From NCBI RefSeq assembly GCF_033025475.1, contig NZ_CP130322.1, positions 2,795,001-2,859,000 on the forward strand: a stretch of 64,000 nt of DNA, written 5' to 3'. Below are positions 51,727-60,901 of this stretch, in pieces. This DNA comes from Sphingomonas sp. C3-2 (GTDB lineage Bacteria; Pseudomonadota; Alphaproteobacteria; Sphingomonadales; Sphingomonadaceae). The translations under genes and the position numbers were made by a program. Positions within the stretch are counted from its first letter, which is position 1. Each line of letters opens with the position of its first letter. The notes under the pieces are model-generated. The model did not search any database, was not told where the DNA came from, and saw nothing but the letters and a program-made list of their open reading frames with translations.

Positions 51727-52518
51727 ATGAAGCGTACCCATCTTCCGCTGAACGGCCTGCGCGTGCTCGATGCCGCTGCCCGGCATCTGAGCTTCACCCG
51801 CGCGGCGGATGAGCTGGCGGTGACGCCGGCGGCCGTGGGGCAGCAGATCCGCGCGCTCGAAGACACGTTGGGCGTCGTCCTGTTCCGCCGCACCGCCAAG
51901 GGGCTGGAATTGACGCCCGAGGGGGAAGCAGGGCTCGATGCGCTGCGCGCGGGTTTCCTCCAGTTCGAGGAATCGGTGCGCGCCATGCAGGCGGGCCAGT
52001 CGTCCAAGTCGCTCACCATCGCCGCGCCGCGCGATTTCACCGCCAAATGGCTCGCCGCGCGACTGGCCGATTATGGCCGCAGCGACCCCGAAATCCGCTT
52101 CACGCTGATCGCCAGCGAAGGCGATCTCGATTTCACCGAGGCCAATCTCGATCTCGCCATCCGCCTTGCCGAAGGGCCGGGCGAAAATGAAGGCGCCAAG
52201 CTGCTCGACGGCCGTTTCGTCACCGTCGCCGCGCCCAGGGACGCCGCCGATGGCCGGATCGCCTGGCCGGGATGCCCCGCCGATGAGGATAGCCCCGCGC
52301 TGCGCGTGGGCGATGCCGGGCTGGCCATCGATGCCGCCGCCAACGGCTTTGGGCGCACCTGCGTGCCCGAACTGCTCGCGAACGCGGACATCGCCTCGGG
52401 GCGCGTCGTGGCGCTGGGCGAGACGCGGCCGTCGCCGCTTGCGTACTGGCTCATCGCGCCGCTGCCGCAATGGCGCCAGAAAAAGGTGAAGGCGCTGGTC
52501 GAGGCGCTGACCAACTGA
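51727..52518 (+). CDS. LysR-family transcriptional regulator, GcvA-like, short
   Basis: This 263-residue protein has a winged helix-turn-helix (RVLDAAARHLSFTRAADEL, then VTPAAVGQQIRALEDTLG) and a LysR substrate-binding domain that is shorter than usual, with about 170 residues after the DNA-binding part. It ends at VKALVEALTN, and the stop overlaps the start of the acetyltransferase by 1 bp. The effector and target are unknown, but the coupled acetyltransferase and membrane protein may be in its regulon. Confidence 0.85.
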   Translation: MKRTHLPLNGLRVLDAAARHLSFTRAADELAVTPAAVGQQIRALEDTLGVVLFRRTAKGLELTPEGEAGLDALRAGFLQFEESVRAMQAGQSSKSLTIAAPRDFTAKWLAARLADYGRSDPEIRFTLIASEGDLDFTEANLDLAIRLAEGPGENEGAKLLDGRFVTVAAPRDAADGRIAWPGCPADEDSPALRVGDAGLAIDAAANGFGRTCVPELLANADIASGRVVALGETRPSPLAYWLIAPLPQWRQKKVKALVEALTN

Positions 52519-53036
52519 TGCTGCCGACATTGCGGACGGAACGGCTCGTCCTGCGTCCGCTGGTCACGGCCGATGCCGAGGCGATGCATGTCGCGCTTTC
52601 GGATGTCGACCTGATGCGCTGGTGGTCCAGCGCGCCGCACCGCGATCTGGAAGAGACGCGCGCCTATGTCGCGGCCAATGCCGAGCAGGCCGACTGGCTG
52701 ACCTGGGCGATCACCAAAGATGGCGGCGAGGCGCTGGGCTGGGTGGTGCTTGGCGACTGCCGCCCCGGCGTGCGCGAGCTGGGCTATATCCTGCGCCGCG
52801 CGGCATGGGGGCAGGGGCTGGCGCGCGAGGCGGTGTCCGCCGTGCTCTCCCACGGCTTTGGCGAAATGGCGCTGCGCCGCATCTGTGCCGATGTCGATCC
52901 CGACAACCATGCCTCGGTCGCGCTGCTCAAGACGCTCGGATTTCGGCAGGAAGGCCATTTGCGCGCCGAATGGGAAACGCATATCGGTGTACGCGACAGC
53001 CTGATCTTCGGGTTGCTGGCAGGAGAATGGCGATGA
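52518..53036 (+). CDS. GNAT acetyltransferase, RimJ/RimL type
   Basis: This 172-residue protein opens TERLVLRPLVTADAEAM, the family start, and has the acetyl-CoA loop in GYILRRAAWGQGLAREA and a C-terminal NHASVALLKTLGF. Members modify ribosomal proteins or small molecules. The start overlaps the LysR stop (TGATG), and the end overlaps the next gene by 4 bp. Confidence 0.87.
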   Translation: MLPTLRTERLVLRPLVTADAEAMHVALSDVDLMRWWSSAPHRDLEETRAYVAANAEQADWLTWAITKDGGEALGWVVLGDCRPGVRELGYILRRAAWGQGLAREAVSAVLSHGFGEMALRRICADVDPDNHASVALLKTLGFRQEGHLRAEWETHIGVRDSLIFGLLAGEWR

Positions 53037-53293
53037 CGCCGCAGGATATGACCATCCACGCAATCGTGGGCCGGGCGCGGCGGCTCGGGCTGATCCTGCT
53101 GCTTGCGGGCGCCGCGCTGGCGCTGGCGGCCAAGCGCCAGCCCGACATGCCCTATCTCAAATGGATCGCGCTGTTCGTGCTCTTGATCGGCGCCACGCTG
53201 ATGCTGGCGGCGATCACCCACCGCATGCTGTTCCGCAAGATCGAGATCGTCGCCAGCCGCGAGCCGCCGGAAACCCCCGACAAGCCCGACTGA
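53033..53293 (+). CDS. Small hypothetical membrane protein
   Basis: The 86-residue product has two hydrophobic helices, at about 17-33 and 43-63, and a charged cytoplasmic tail rich in Pro and Glu (REPPETPDKPD). The ATG overlaps the acetyltransferase stop (ATGA). A conserved role is not known to me. Confidence 0.65.
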   Translation: MTPQDMTIHAIVGRARRLGLILLLAGAALALAAKRQPDMPYLKWIALFVLLIGATLMLAAITHRMLFRKIEIVASREPPETPDKPD

Positions 53294-53299
53294 GCCTTT

Positions 53300-53710
53300 T
53301 TACTTCAGCGTTTCGAGATAATCGACGATCGCCTCGCGCCGCGCGGGGTCTTTCTCGCCGCGAAATACCATGCGCGTTCCGGGAACAACGACGGCAGGGT
53401 TCTCGATAAAGGCATCCATCTTTGCGCGGTCCCAGGTGAAGCCCGCCTTTTTCATGCCGTCCGAAAAGGCGAAGTCGGCGGGGACGGTGCCCGCCTTGCT
53501 GCCCATCACGCCGTGCAGATTGGGGCCGCTCCTGCGCGGTGCGCCCGGCGTGTCGGCATGGCAGACCGCGCATTGCTGGAAGGCCGGCGGGCGTTGTGCC
53601 GTGGCCGTCTGCGATGCGCTGGGCGCGGTGTCAGGTTGCTCGGCAGCCGGCTGGGGCTGGCCGCAGGCGGTGAGGAACAGGGCGCCGGCAAGCCCGGAAA
53701 CGATACGCAT
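53300..53710 (-). CDS. Cytochrome c family lipoprotein
   Basis: This 136-residue protein starts with a lipobox (LFLTAC). A low-complexity spacer follows (about 17-43), then a class I cytochrome c core with haem site CAVCH and GPNLHGVMGSKAG, and a distal methionine region (PGTRMVF). Membrane anchoring in the periplasm and electron transfer to an oxidase or peroxidase are expected. It is convergent with the small membrane gene, 6 bp apart. Confidence 0.92.
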   Translation of the reverse strand: MRIVSGLAGALFLTACGQPQPAAEQPDTAPSASQTATAQRPPAFQQCAVCHADTPGAPRRSGPNLHGVMGSKAGTVPADFAFSDGMKKAGFTWDRAKMDAFIENPAVVVPGTRMVFRGEKDPARREAIVDYLETLK

Positions 53711-53736
53711 GGCAGCAAAACCTTTCGCGGACGCGC

Positions 53737-55713
53737 TCAGGCGTCGATAACCTCTTCGTCCACGCGCGCCGCATTTTCCTGGATGAAATGGAAGCGGTGC
53801 TCGGGATTCTTGCCCATCAGCCGGTTGACGAGATCGCGCACGCCCGCGCGCTCCTCATATTCCTGCGGCAGCGTGATGCGGATCATCGTGCGCGTCTGGG
53901 GATCCATGGTGGTTTCGCGCAGCTGTTGCGGGTTCATCTCACCAAGGCCCTTGAAGCGGCTGACCTCGATCTTCTTGCCCTTGAACATCGTCTTTTCGAG
54001 CTCGGCGCGGTGCTCGTCGTCGCGCGCATAGGCGCTCTTGCCGCCCGCCACGAGCCGGTAGAGCGGCGGCTGGGCGAGATAGAGGTGTCCGCGCCGGACG
54101 AGTTCGGCCATTTCCTGGAAGAAAAAGGTCATCAGCAGCGTGGCGATATGCGCGCCGTCGACATCCGCGTCGGTCATGATGACGATGCGTTCGTAGCGCA
54201 GATTTTCAGGATTGCACTTGTCGCGCGTGCCACAGCCGATCGCCTGGATGAGGTCGGCGATTTCCTGATTGGCGAGGATCTTGGCCGAATTGGCTGAAGC
54301 GACGTTCAGGATTTTGCCGCGAATGGGCAGGATCGCCTGTGTCTTGCGGTCACGCGCCTGCTTGGCCGAGCCGCCGGCGCTGTCGCCTTCGACGATGAAG
54401 ATTTCGGTGCCCGCCGGATCGTCGGCCGAGCAATCGGTCAGCTTGCCGGGCAGGCGCAGCTTGCGGCCTGAGGTCGCGGTCTTGCGCTTCACCTCGCGCT
54501 CGGCCTTGCGGCGCATGCGTTCGTCCATCCGGTCGAGGATCAGGCCGAGGAGCGCCTTGCCGCGCTCCATGTTCGCCGACAGATAATGATCGAAATGATC
54601 GCGCACCGCAGCTTCGACCAAACGCGCGGCCTCGGGGCTCGTCAGCCGGTCCTTGGTCTGGCTCTGGAACTGCGGATCGCGGATGAAGACGGACAGCATG
54701 AGCTCGGCGCCCGTCGCCACGTCCTCGGCGGTGATGTCCTTGGCCTTTTTCTGGCCGACGAGATCGCCGAAGGCGCGGATGCCCTTGACCAGCGCGGCGC
54801 GCATCCCGGTTTCGTGCGTGCCGCCATCGGGGGTGGGGATGGTGTTGCAATACCAGCTATAGCTGCCCTCGGACCAGAGCGGCCACGCCACCGCCCATTC
54901 GACGCGGCCCTGTTCGTCGGGAAAATCCTGATTGCCCGTAAAGAACTCGGTCGTCGCGCATTCGCGGTCGCCGATCTGCTCACGCAGATGGTCGCCAAGC
55001 CCGCCGGGGAACTGGAACACGGCTTCGACCGGGGTGTCGTCCGAAATCAGCTCGGGCGCGCATTTCCAGCGAATCTCGACGCCTGCGAACAGATAGGCCT
55101 TGGACCGGACCAGCTTGTGCAGCCGCGCGGGCTTGAACTGCATTTCGCCAAAGATCTGCGTGTCGGGGACAAAGGATACGCTGGTGCCGCGCCGGTTCTG
55201 CGTCTGCCCCACGCGTTCGAGCGGGCCGAGCACCGCGCCGCGCGAAAAGCACTGGCGGTAGACTTCCTTGTTGCGCGCAACCTCGATCACCGTGTCCGAC
55301 GACAGCGCGTTGACCACGCTCACGCCCACGCCGTGCAGGCCGCCCGAGGTGGCATAGGCCTTGCCCGCGAACTTGCCGCCCGAATGGAGCGTCGTCATGA
55401 TCACTTCAAGCGCCGACTTGTCGGGGAATTTGGGGTGCGGATCGACCGGGATGCCGCGGCCATTATCGGTGATCGTCAGCCGGTTTCCGGGCTCAAGCGT
55501 CACCTCGATTCGGTTGGCATGGCCCGCCACCGCTTCGTCCATCGCATTGTCGAGCACCTCGGCCGCCAGATGATGGAGCGCGCGCTCGTCGGTGCCGCCG
55601 ATATACATGCCCGGGCGCCGACGCACCGGCTCAAGCCCCTCAAGCACTTCGATGGCCGAGGCATCATAGGTTGCAGTGGTTTGCGGGACGGATGCGAACA
55701 GGTCGTCTGACAT
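53737..55713 (-). CDS. parE: DNA topoisomerase IV subunit B
   Basis: This 658-residue GHKL ATPase starts MSDDLFASV. Motifs include VLEGLEPVRRRPGMYIGG, EVLDNAMDEAVAGHA, ITDNGRGIPVDPHPKF, LHSGGKF and GGLHGVGVSVVNAL. The TOPRIM acids lie in IFIVEGDSAGGSAKQ and IVIMTDADVDGAHIATLL. The PHPKFPDKSALEVIMTTLH phrase marks ParE rather than GyrB. It pairs with ParC at 28.3 kb. The open frame starts 12 codons earlier, but ATG 55713 matches the family start. Confidence 0.95.
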   Translation of the reverse strand: MSDDLFASVPQTTATYDASAIEVLEGLEPVRRRPGMYIGGTDERALHHLAAEVLDNAMDEAVAGHANRIEVTLEPGNRLTITDNGRGIPVDPHPKFPDKSALEVIMTTLHSGGKFAGKAYATSGGLHGVGVSVVNALSSDTVIEVARNKEVYRQCFSRGAVLGPLERVGQTQNRRGTSVSFVPDTQIFGEMQFKPARLHKLVRSKAYLFAGVEIRWKCAPELISDDTPVEAVFQFPGGLGDHLREQIGDRECATTEFFTGNQDFPDEQGRVEWAVAWPLWSEGSYSWYCNTIPTPDGGTHETGMRAALVKGIRAFGDLVGQKKAKDITAEDVATGAELMLSVFIRDPQFQSQTKDRLTSPEAARLVEAAVRDHFDHYLSANMERGKALLGLILDRMDERMRRKAEREVKRKTATSGRKLRLPGKLTDCSADDPAGTEIFIVEGDSAGGSAKQARDRKTQAILPIRGKILNVASANSAKILANQEIADLIQAIGCGTRDKCNPENLRYERIVIMTDADVDGAHIATLLMTFFFQEMAELVRRGHLYLAQPPLYRLVAGGKSAYARDDEHRAELEKTMFKGKKIEVSRFKGLGEMNPQQLRETTMDPQTRTMIRITLPQEYEERAGVRDLVNRLMGKNPEHRFHFIQENAARVDEEVIDA

Positions 55714-55870
55714 GCGCAAGCTATAGGGGGCGGGCGGGGGCGCTGACAAGTTGGCAACGTGTCATCGTTTGAAACCAACATGCGGGCTTATGGCCGGGAT
55801 AGGGATCAATATCGGCGCGTTCAGGCCAAGGTTGCGATGTAATGCAACCGTGTAGCGTATGCGTTTTTCA

Positions 55871-55903
55871 GCCGGCCGCTGCGAAAGTATCGCGGCGGCC
55901 GGC
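55871..55903. repeat. Long near-perfect stem-loop between parE and gcrA
   Basis: GCCGGCCGCTGCGA pairs with TCGCGGCGGCCGGC around an AAGTA loop (14 bp, one T-G wobble). There is no T run on the minus-strand exit side, so it is not a canonical terminator for gcrA, though it may act as a weak one. Confidence 0.6.
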
Positions 55904-55932
55904 CTGTTATTGGGGTGGATATGGTTGGATGA

Positions 55933-56643
55933 TCAGCGAACGCGCGGCGCGCCGAAGGGCATTGGCGGCGGCGGACGACGATCGCGGCGCGGCAGCTGCG
56001 CCTGATACGCATGGCCGCAATGTTCGACGCAGTAAGGGAAACCAGCGTTCACCTTGTCGCCGCAGAAATGGAAATCGGGCTCACCCGGATGGCCGATCGG
56101 CCATTTGCAGATGCGGTCGTTGAGGTCGAGCAGGCTGGTCTTGCCTGCAATCTCGGCGCTCGGCTTGGCCGGAACCAGGCGGCGCGGCGGGGCAGGCGGA
56201 ATCGGGGCCTGCTGGTCGCCGGGGCCCTGACGCAAAAAGCCACCGGGGCCAACCGAACGCAGCACGGGCGAACCGTCGCTGACGACGGCGGGCTGCGGTG
56301 CCGTGCCCGCCGGGGCTGCGGGCGCGGGGCGCGGGGCCGGAGCGGCTGCCTGCGGTGCGGGCTGCGGGGCCGGCTTGGGCGCTGCCACCGGGGCCGGCGC
56401 GGGCGGCGGCGGAGGTGGTGGAGGCGCGGCCTCTACCTTCTTTGCAGGCGCGGCCTTTTTCGCAGGCGCCTTGCCGTCCTTGTCCTTCACGGGCGACGGG
56501 CGTGACTGCAGGCCAAGGCGGTGCGCCTTGCCGATCACGGCGTTGCGGCTCACACCGCCGAGTTCCTCGGCGATCTGGCTCGCGGTCATGCCTTTTTCCC
56601 ACATCGCCTTCAATTGATCGATGCGTTCGTCGGTCCAGGCCAT
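55933..56643 (-). CDS. gcrA: GcrA cell cycle regulator
   Basis: This 236-residue protein has the diagnostic N-terminal DNA-binding helix set (AWTDERIDQLKAMWEKGMTA, then SQIAEELGGVSRNAVIGKAHRLGL), a Lys/Ala- then Pro/Ala-rich linker of about 80-100 residues, and the C-terminal sigma70-contacting module with CKWPIGHPGEPDFHFCG and YCVEHCGHAYQ. GcrA binds near CcrM-methylated GANTC promoters and recruits sigma70 in Alphaproteobacteria. The linker is long compared with Caulobacter GcrA (about 170 residues in total). It is divergent from the ABC-2 permease. Confidence 0.97.
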   Translation of the reverse strand: MAWTDERIDQLKAMWEKGMTASQIAEELGGVSRNAVIGKAHRLGLQSRPSPVKDKDGKAPAKKAAPAKKVEAAPPPPPPPPAPAPVAAPKPAPQPAPQAAAPAPRPAPAAPAGTAPQPAVVSDGSPVLRSVGPGGFLRQGPGDQQAPIPPAPPRRLVPAKPSAEIAGKTSLLDLNDRICKWPIGHPGEPDFHFCGDKVNAGFPYCVEHCGHAYQAQLPRRDRRPPPPMPFGAPRVR

Positions 56644-56724
56644 TTAAGCTCCCTTGGCTTCAGAATCTCGCGCCGCAAACTCATTGCTTGCGGCCTAAGC
56701 CGACTGCCGATAGGCGAGTTGGCG

Positions 56725-57552
56725 ATGATGAGCCAGCCTGAATCAGCGATCCGCAGCGAACCGGGCGTTCCGGTGATCCGCAATGTCAACTGGGGCGGGC
56801 TCCGCGCCCTTTATATCAAGGAGGTGCGGCGTTTCTTCAAGGTCCAGCTCCAGACAATCTGGGCGCCGGCGATTACCACGCTGCTTTTCCTTGTCATTTT
56901 TACGGTTGCGCTGGGCGGAAGCGGGCGCACCGTGCTGGGCGTGCCCTTTGCCGATTTCATCGCGCCGGGGCTGATCGTCATGGGCATGATGCAGAACGCC
57001 TTCGCCAATTCCAGCTTTTCGCTGCTCGTCGGCAAGATCCAGGGCACGATCGTCGATTATCTGATGCCGCCGCTCTCTACCTCCGAACTGCTCGCCGCGC
57101 TCACCGGTGGCGCGGTGACGCGCGCCGTGCTCGTCGGGCTTGCCGTCTGGGTGGCGATGGCCTTTTGGCCGGGCGTGCATGTGACGCCCAAACACCCCTG
57201 GGCGATTATCTGGTTCGGGCTGATGGGCGCGCTGTTCCTCAGCTTTCTGGGTGTTCTCACCTCGATCTGGGCGGAAAAGTTCGATCATGCGGCCGCCGTC
57301 ACCAATTTCGTTGTCGCGCCCCTCTCGCTTCTGTCGGGCACCTTCTACTCGGTCGACAAGCTGGCGCCGGTTTTCCAGACGATCAGCCATGCCAATCCCT
57401 TTTTCTACATCATCTCGGGCTTTCGCTACGGTTTTCTGAGCGAGGCGGATTCGCCCGTGCTGTTCGGCGCGCTGCTGCTGCTCGGCATCAACATGGCGAT
57501 GGGTCTGCTCTGTTACGCGCTGCTGCGTCGGGGCTGGAAGATCCGCAACTGA
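56725..57552 (+). CDS. ABC-2 type transporter permease
   Basis: This 275-residue membrane protein has six hydrophobic segments and the ABC-2 pattern ALYIKEVRRFFKVQLQTIWAP at the start, then LGVPFADFIAPGLIVMGMM, SELLAAL and LSLLSGTFYSVDKLAPVFQ. These match the NodJ/DrrB-like exporters. Two ATGs at 56725/56728 could start it. No ATPase gene stands beside it on the same strand, so its partner is encoded elsewhere. An intrinsic terminator lies 80 bp after its stop. Confidence 0.87.
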   Translation: MMSQPESAIRSEPGVPVIRNVNWGGLRALYIKEVRRFFKVQLQTIWAPAITTLLFLVIFTVALGGSGRTVLGVPFADFIAPGLIVMGMMQNAFANSSFSLLVGKIQGTIVDYLMPPLSTSELLAALTGGAVTRAVLVGLAVWVAMAFWPGVHVTPKHPWAIIWFGLMGALFLSFLGVLTSIWAEKFDHAAAVTNFVVAPLSLLSGTFYSVDKLAPVFQTISHANPFFYIISGFRYGFLSEADSPVLFGALLLLGINMAMGLLCYALLRRGWKIRN

Positions 57553-57591
57553 TCGGCCGCGCCGCAGTCTCATGATCCGGTATCGCAATGA

Positions 57592-57621
57592 TTGACCCCC
57601 CGGCCCCCCGGGCTGTATAGG
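57592..57621 (+). promoter_or_regulatory. Candidate sigma70-type promoter of argD
   Basis: TTGACC (57592-57597) and TATAGG (57616-57621) lie 18 bp apart. Transcription would start near 57628, just before the hairpin at 57632 and about 60 bp before the ATG at 57688. Confidence 0.45.
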
Positions 57622-57631
57622 GATCGGCGTC

Positions 57632-57657
57632 AGGCGACCAATGGGGGTCGCCTTTTT
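57632..57657 (+). terminator. Terminator-like hairpin in the argD leader
   Basis: AGGCGACC pairs with GGTCGCCT around AATGGG and is followed by a T run. It either ends the ABC-2 permease transcript or, if the promoter at 57592-57621 is used, forms the 5' end of the argD message and could act as an attenuator. Confidence 0.72.
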
Positions 57658-57687
57658 GCTTTTTGCAACCGTGAAGGAGCCACTCCG

Positions 57688-58872
57688 ATGACGATTACCC
57701 CCCTCATGCCCGTTTACCCGCGGTGTGATGTGCGGCCGGTCCGAGGGGAGGGGTGCTACCTTATCGGGGAACGAGGCGAACGCTATCTCGACTTCGCGAG
57801 CGGTATCGCGGTCAACCTTCTCGGCCATGGCCATCCGCACCTGACCAAGGCGCTGCAGGATCAGGCGGCGACGCTCATGCACGTGTCGAACCTGTATGGC
57901 AGCCCGCAGGGTGAGGCCTTTGCGCAGCGTCTTGTCGACAACACCTTTGCCGACACCGTCTTCTTCACCAATTCGGGTGCCGAAGCGGTCGAGTGCGCGA
58001 TCAAGACCGCGCGGCGGTATCATTACGCCAAGGGCAATCCGCACAAGCATGATCTGATCACGTTCAACAATGCGTTTCACGGCCGTACGCTCGGCACGAT
58101 CAGCGCGACCAACCAGGAAAAGATGCGCGACGGTTTCGAACCGCTGCTCCCCGGCTTCTCCTATGCGCCTTTCGACGATCTCGACGCGGTAAAGGCGCTG
58201 ATCAACGAGAATACGGCGGGCTTCCTGCTCGAACCGATTCAGGGCGAAGGCGGTATCCGCCCGGCCAGCGACGAATTCATGCAGGGCCTGCGCGCGCTGG
58301 CGGACGAGCATGATCTGATGCTGATCCTCGATGAGGTTCAGTGCGGCGTCGCGCGGACGGGCACGCTCTATGCCTATGAACAATACGGCATCACGCCCGA
58401 TATTCTGGCGACCGCCAAGGGCATTGGCGGCGGGTTCCCGATGGGCGCCTGCCTGGCCACCGAAAAGGCGGCGGCCGGCATGGTGTTCGGCACCCATGGT
58501 TCCACCTATGGCGGCAATCCGTTCGCCATGGCGGCGGGCCAGGCGGTGTTCGACGTGATCCTCGAACCCGGCTTCCTCGATCATGTGAAGAAGACCGGCG
58601 AACGCCTTGTCCAGGCGCTGGAACAGTTCATTCCGAACCATCCCGAACTGTTCGAGGGCGTGCGCGGCCGCGGCCTGATGCTCGGCGTCAAGATGAAGAG
58701 CGACAGTCGCGCCTTTGTGGCGCATCTGCGCAAGCACGGCCTGCTCACCGTCGCCGGCGGTGACAATATCGTGCGCGTCCTGCCGCCGCTCGTCATTGGC
58801 GAGGAACATATCAACGAATTCATCGAAAAGCTTTCGGCTGGCGCCGCAAGCTATGGGGCACCTGTCGAATGA
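57688..58872 (+). CDS. argD: Acetylornithine aminotransferase
   Basis: This 394-residue class III PLP aminotransferase has [93 protein letters not shown] and the PLP lysine in [14 protein letters not shown]. It transfers an amino group to N-acetylglutamate semialdehyde in arginine synthesis, and may also act in lysine synthesis. ATG 57688 follows GAAGGAG. argF overlaps its 3' end by 4 bp. Confidence 0.95.
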   Translation: MTITPLMPVYPRCDVRPVRGEGCYLIGERGERYLDFASGIAVNLLGHGHPHLTKALQDQAATLMHVSNLYGSPQGEAFAQRLVDNTFADTVFFTNSGAEAVECAIKTARRYHYAKGNPHKHDLITFNNAFHGRTLGTISATNQEKMRDGFEPLLPGFSYAPFDDLDAVKALINENTAGFLLEPIQGEGGIRPASDEFMQGLRALADEHDLMLILDEVQCGVARTGTLYAYEQYGITPDILATAKGIGGGFPMGACLATEKAAAGMVFGTHGSTYGGNPFAMAAGQAVFDVILEPGFLDHVKKTGERLVQALEQFIPNHPELFEGVRGRGLMLGVKMKSDSRAFVAHLRKHGLLTVAGGDNIVRVLPPLVIGEEHINEFIEKLSAGAASYGAPVE

Positions 58873-59798
58873 CCCGGCATTTCATCGATCTTTCCGACGC
58901 GGGCGGCGATGCGATCGCCGCGATGCTGAACGATGCGCTTGAACGCAAGGCGGCCCGTGCGGGCCGCCCCAAGGGCGCGGCCGATCCCGATGCACCGCTC
59001 GCCGGCCATGTGCTCGCGATGGTCTTCGAAAAGAATTCGACGCGTACGCGCGTGTCGTTCGACATGGCGATCCGCCAGCTCGGCGGCACCTCGGTCGTCA
59101 TGCACGCCGGTTCGATGCAGCTGGGGCGCGGCGAAACCATTGCCGATACCGCACGCGTGCTTTCGCGGTACTGCGACGCGATCATGATCCGCACCGACGA
59201 TCACGCCAAGATCCGCGAAATGGCCGAACACGCCACCGTTCCGGTCATCAACGGGCTCACCGATGCCTCGCACCCGTGCCAGATCATGGCCGATCTGCTG
59301 ACCGTGATCGAAGATGGCAAGGCGCTGCCGGGCAGCAAATGGGCGTGGCTGGGCGATGGCAACAACGTCCTCCATTCGATCGTCGAAGCGGCCGGGCTAA
59401 TGAAGTTCGACGTAATGATCGGTTGCCCCGAGGGTTATGATCCCGACGAAAGCTATGTCGCTGAAGCGCGCGCGCGCGGCGCGAACATCACCATCACGCG
59501 CGACGCCGCCGAGGCCGCGCGCGGCGCCGATGTCGTCGTGACCGATACCTGGATCTCGATGGGGCAGGAGCATGCCGAGGCCAAACTGGCCGCGATGATG
59601 CCCTATCAGGTGAGCGAGGCGCTGATGGCCGAGGCCAAGCCCGACGCCGCCTTCCTCCACTGTCTGCCCGCGCACCGCGGCGAGGAAGTGGTGGAGGCCG
59701 TGATCGACGGTCCGCGCTCGCTGATCTGGGACGAGGCGGAGAACCGCCTGCATGCGCAGAAATCGGTTCTGCTCTGGTCGCTGGGCAAGCTCGGTTGA
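58869..59798 (+). CDS. argF: Ornithine carbamoyltransferase
   Basis: This 309-residue protein has the carbamoyl-phosphate loop [46 protein letters not shown], and the ornithine-site residues near DTWISMGQE and [11 protein letters not shown]. It makes citrulline from ornithine and carbamoyl phosphate. The start overlaps the argD stop (ATGA), so the two are coupled. The motifs identify it as ornithine-specific rather than aspartate transcarbamoylase. Confidence 0.96.
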   Translation: MTRHFIDLSDAGGDAIAAMLNDALERKAARAGRPKGAADPDAPLAGHVLAMVFEKNSTRTRVSFDMAIRQLGGTSVVMHAGSMQLGRGETIADTARVLSRYCDAIMIRTDDHAKIREMAEHATVPVINGLTDASHPCQIMADLLTVIEDGKALPGSKWAWLGDGNNVLHSIVEAAGLMKFDVMIGCPEGYDPDESYVAEARARGANITITRDAAEAARGADVVVTDTWISMGQEHAEAKLAAMMPYQVSEALMAEAKPDAAFLHCLPAHRGEEVVEAVIDGPRSLIWDEAENRLHAQKSVLLWSLGKLG

Positions 59799-59842
59799 GA
59801 ATCCGCGCAGCGTAACTATCTAAGCATCCGTTCATGGCCGCT

Positions 59843-59866
59843 GTCCGGGGCGTATCTGCCCCGGAC
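59843..59866. terminator. Stem-loop after argF
   Basis: A perfect 9-bp stem GTCCGGGGC/GCCCCGGAC with a 6-nt loop is placed 45 bp after the argF stop. It lacks a T run, so termination may be weak or partial before hslO. Confidence 0.45.
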
Positions 59867-59928
59867 ATGCCATTTCCGCTACTATATCACGCCTTCCGGC
59901 ATAAGCGGGGGGCGAACGGAGCATCAGT

Positions 59929-60846
59929 TTGTCGCAAGAGTCGCATTTTCAGGCCGATATCGATCGGGTTCTCGGCTTCGCCATCCCCAGCCGCAATGCG
60001 CGTGGCCGTGTGGCCCGCGTCGGCGGTGTGCTCGATCAGGTCCTCTCGGCGCATGGCTATCCGCCCGCGATCGAAAAGGTGCTGGCCGAGGCGCTGGCGC
60101 TCACCGCGCTGCTCGGCTCGACGCTGAAGGACGAAGGCGGCCAGATGACGCTGCAGGCGCAGACCGAAGACGGCGTGATCGATCTCCTCGTCTGCGATTA
60201 CCGCGCCGGCGAACTGCGCGGCTATGTGAAGTTCGACGAGGAACGCGTCGCCAGCGTTCCGGCCGACCCCATCCTCGCCGATCTGTTCGGCAAGGGCTAT
60301 CTTGCTGTTACCTTCGATCAGGCGGTTTCGGGCGAACGCTATCAGGGCATCGTCCCGCTTGAAGGCGCATCGCTGGCCGAAGCGGCGCAGAATTATTTCT
60401 GCCAGTCCGAACAGATCCCGACGGTCATCCGTCTCGGCACCGTGCAGAGCGGCGCCGAAGGCTGCCGTGCGGGCGGGCTGATGCTGCAATATCTTCCCGA
60501 AGGCGAAGAGGGGCGCGAACGCCTGAGCATCCGGCAGGAGCATCCCGAATGGGATCATGTCCGCATGCTGGGTGAGACGACCAGTGTCGAGGAAATGACC
60601 GATCCGGCGCTGCCGCTTGAAACGCTGATCTGGCGGCTGTTCAACGAGGAAGAGGAAGTGCGCGTGCTGGGTGGCCCGGTGCTGACGCGCGGCTGCCGCT
60701 GCGATCCGGTCTATATCGGCAATGTGCTGGCCAAGTTCCCCGAGGAAGAACGCGTCGAAATGGCCGATGCGGATGGTTTTATCCGTGTGGATTGCGCGTT
60801 CTGCGCGCGCAATTTCCCGATTCCGGCGCGCAGCGTCGCGGCCTGA
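59929..60846 (+). CDS. hslO: Hsp33 redox-regulated chaperone
   Basis: This 305-residue protein starts at TTG 59929. It has the Hsp33 layout: beta-rich N-terminus with ALALTALLGSTLKDEGGQMTLQAQ-type segment (shown in part), GYVKFDEE, and a C-terminal zinc module with Cys256, Cys258 (GCRCD) and Cys289, Cys292 (CAFC). Oxidation of these cysteines releases zinc and activates holdase function. It follows argF by 130 bp and may have its own promoter. Confidence 0.93.
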   Translation: MSQESHFQADIDRVLGFAIPSRNARGRVARVGGVLDQVLSAHGYPPAIEKVLAEALALTALLGSTLKDEGGQMTLQAQTEDGVIDLLVCDYRAGELRGYVKFDEERVASVPADPILADLFGKGYLAVTFDQAVSGERYQGIVPLEGASLAEAAQNYFCQSEQIPTVIRLGTVQSGAEGCRAGGLMLQYLPEGEEGRERLSIRQEHPEWDHVRMLGETTSVEEMTDPALPLETLIWRLFNEEEEVRVLGGPVLTRGCRCDPVYIGNVLAKFPEEERVEMADADGFIRVDCAFCARNFPIPARSVAA

Positions 60847-60901
60847 ACGTGCTGCCCATCGCCCGGCCTTGCCGGGCGGGGCGGAAGATGAGGAGTTGAT
60901 C

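Noticed and set aside
49023-52046. A 1007-residue open frame on the minus strand opposite leuB, metZ, apaG and LysR
   Set aside because: It is antisense to four well-identified genes, has no domain, and is the usual product of high-GC third positions.
56743-58809. A 688-residue open frame antisense to the ABC-2 permease and argD
   Set aside because: It crosses a terminator and two genes; the composition is that of an antisense shadow.
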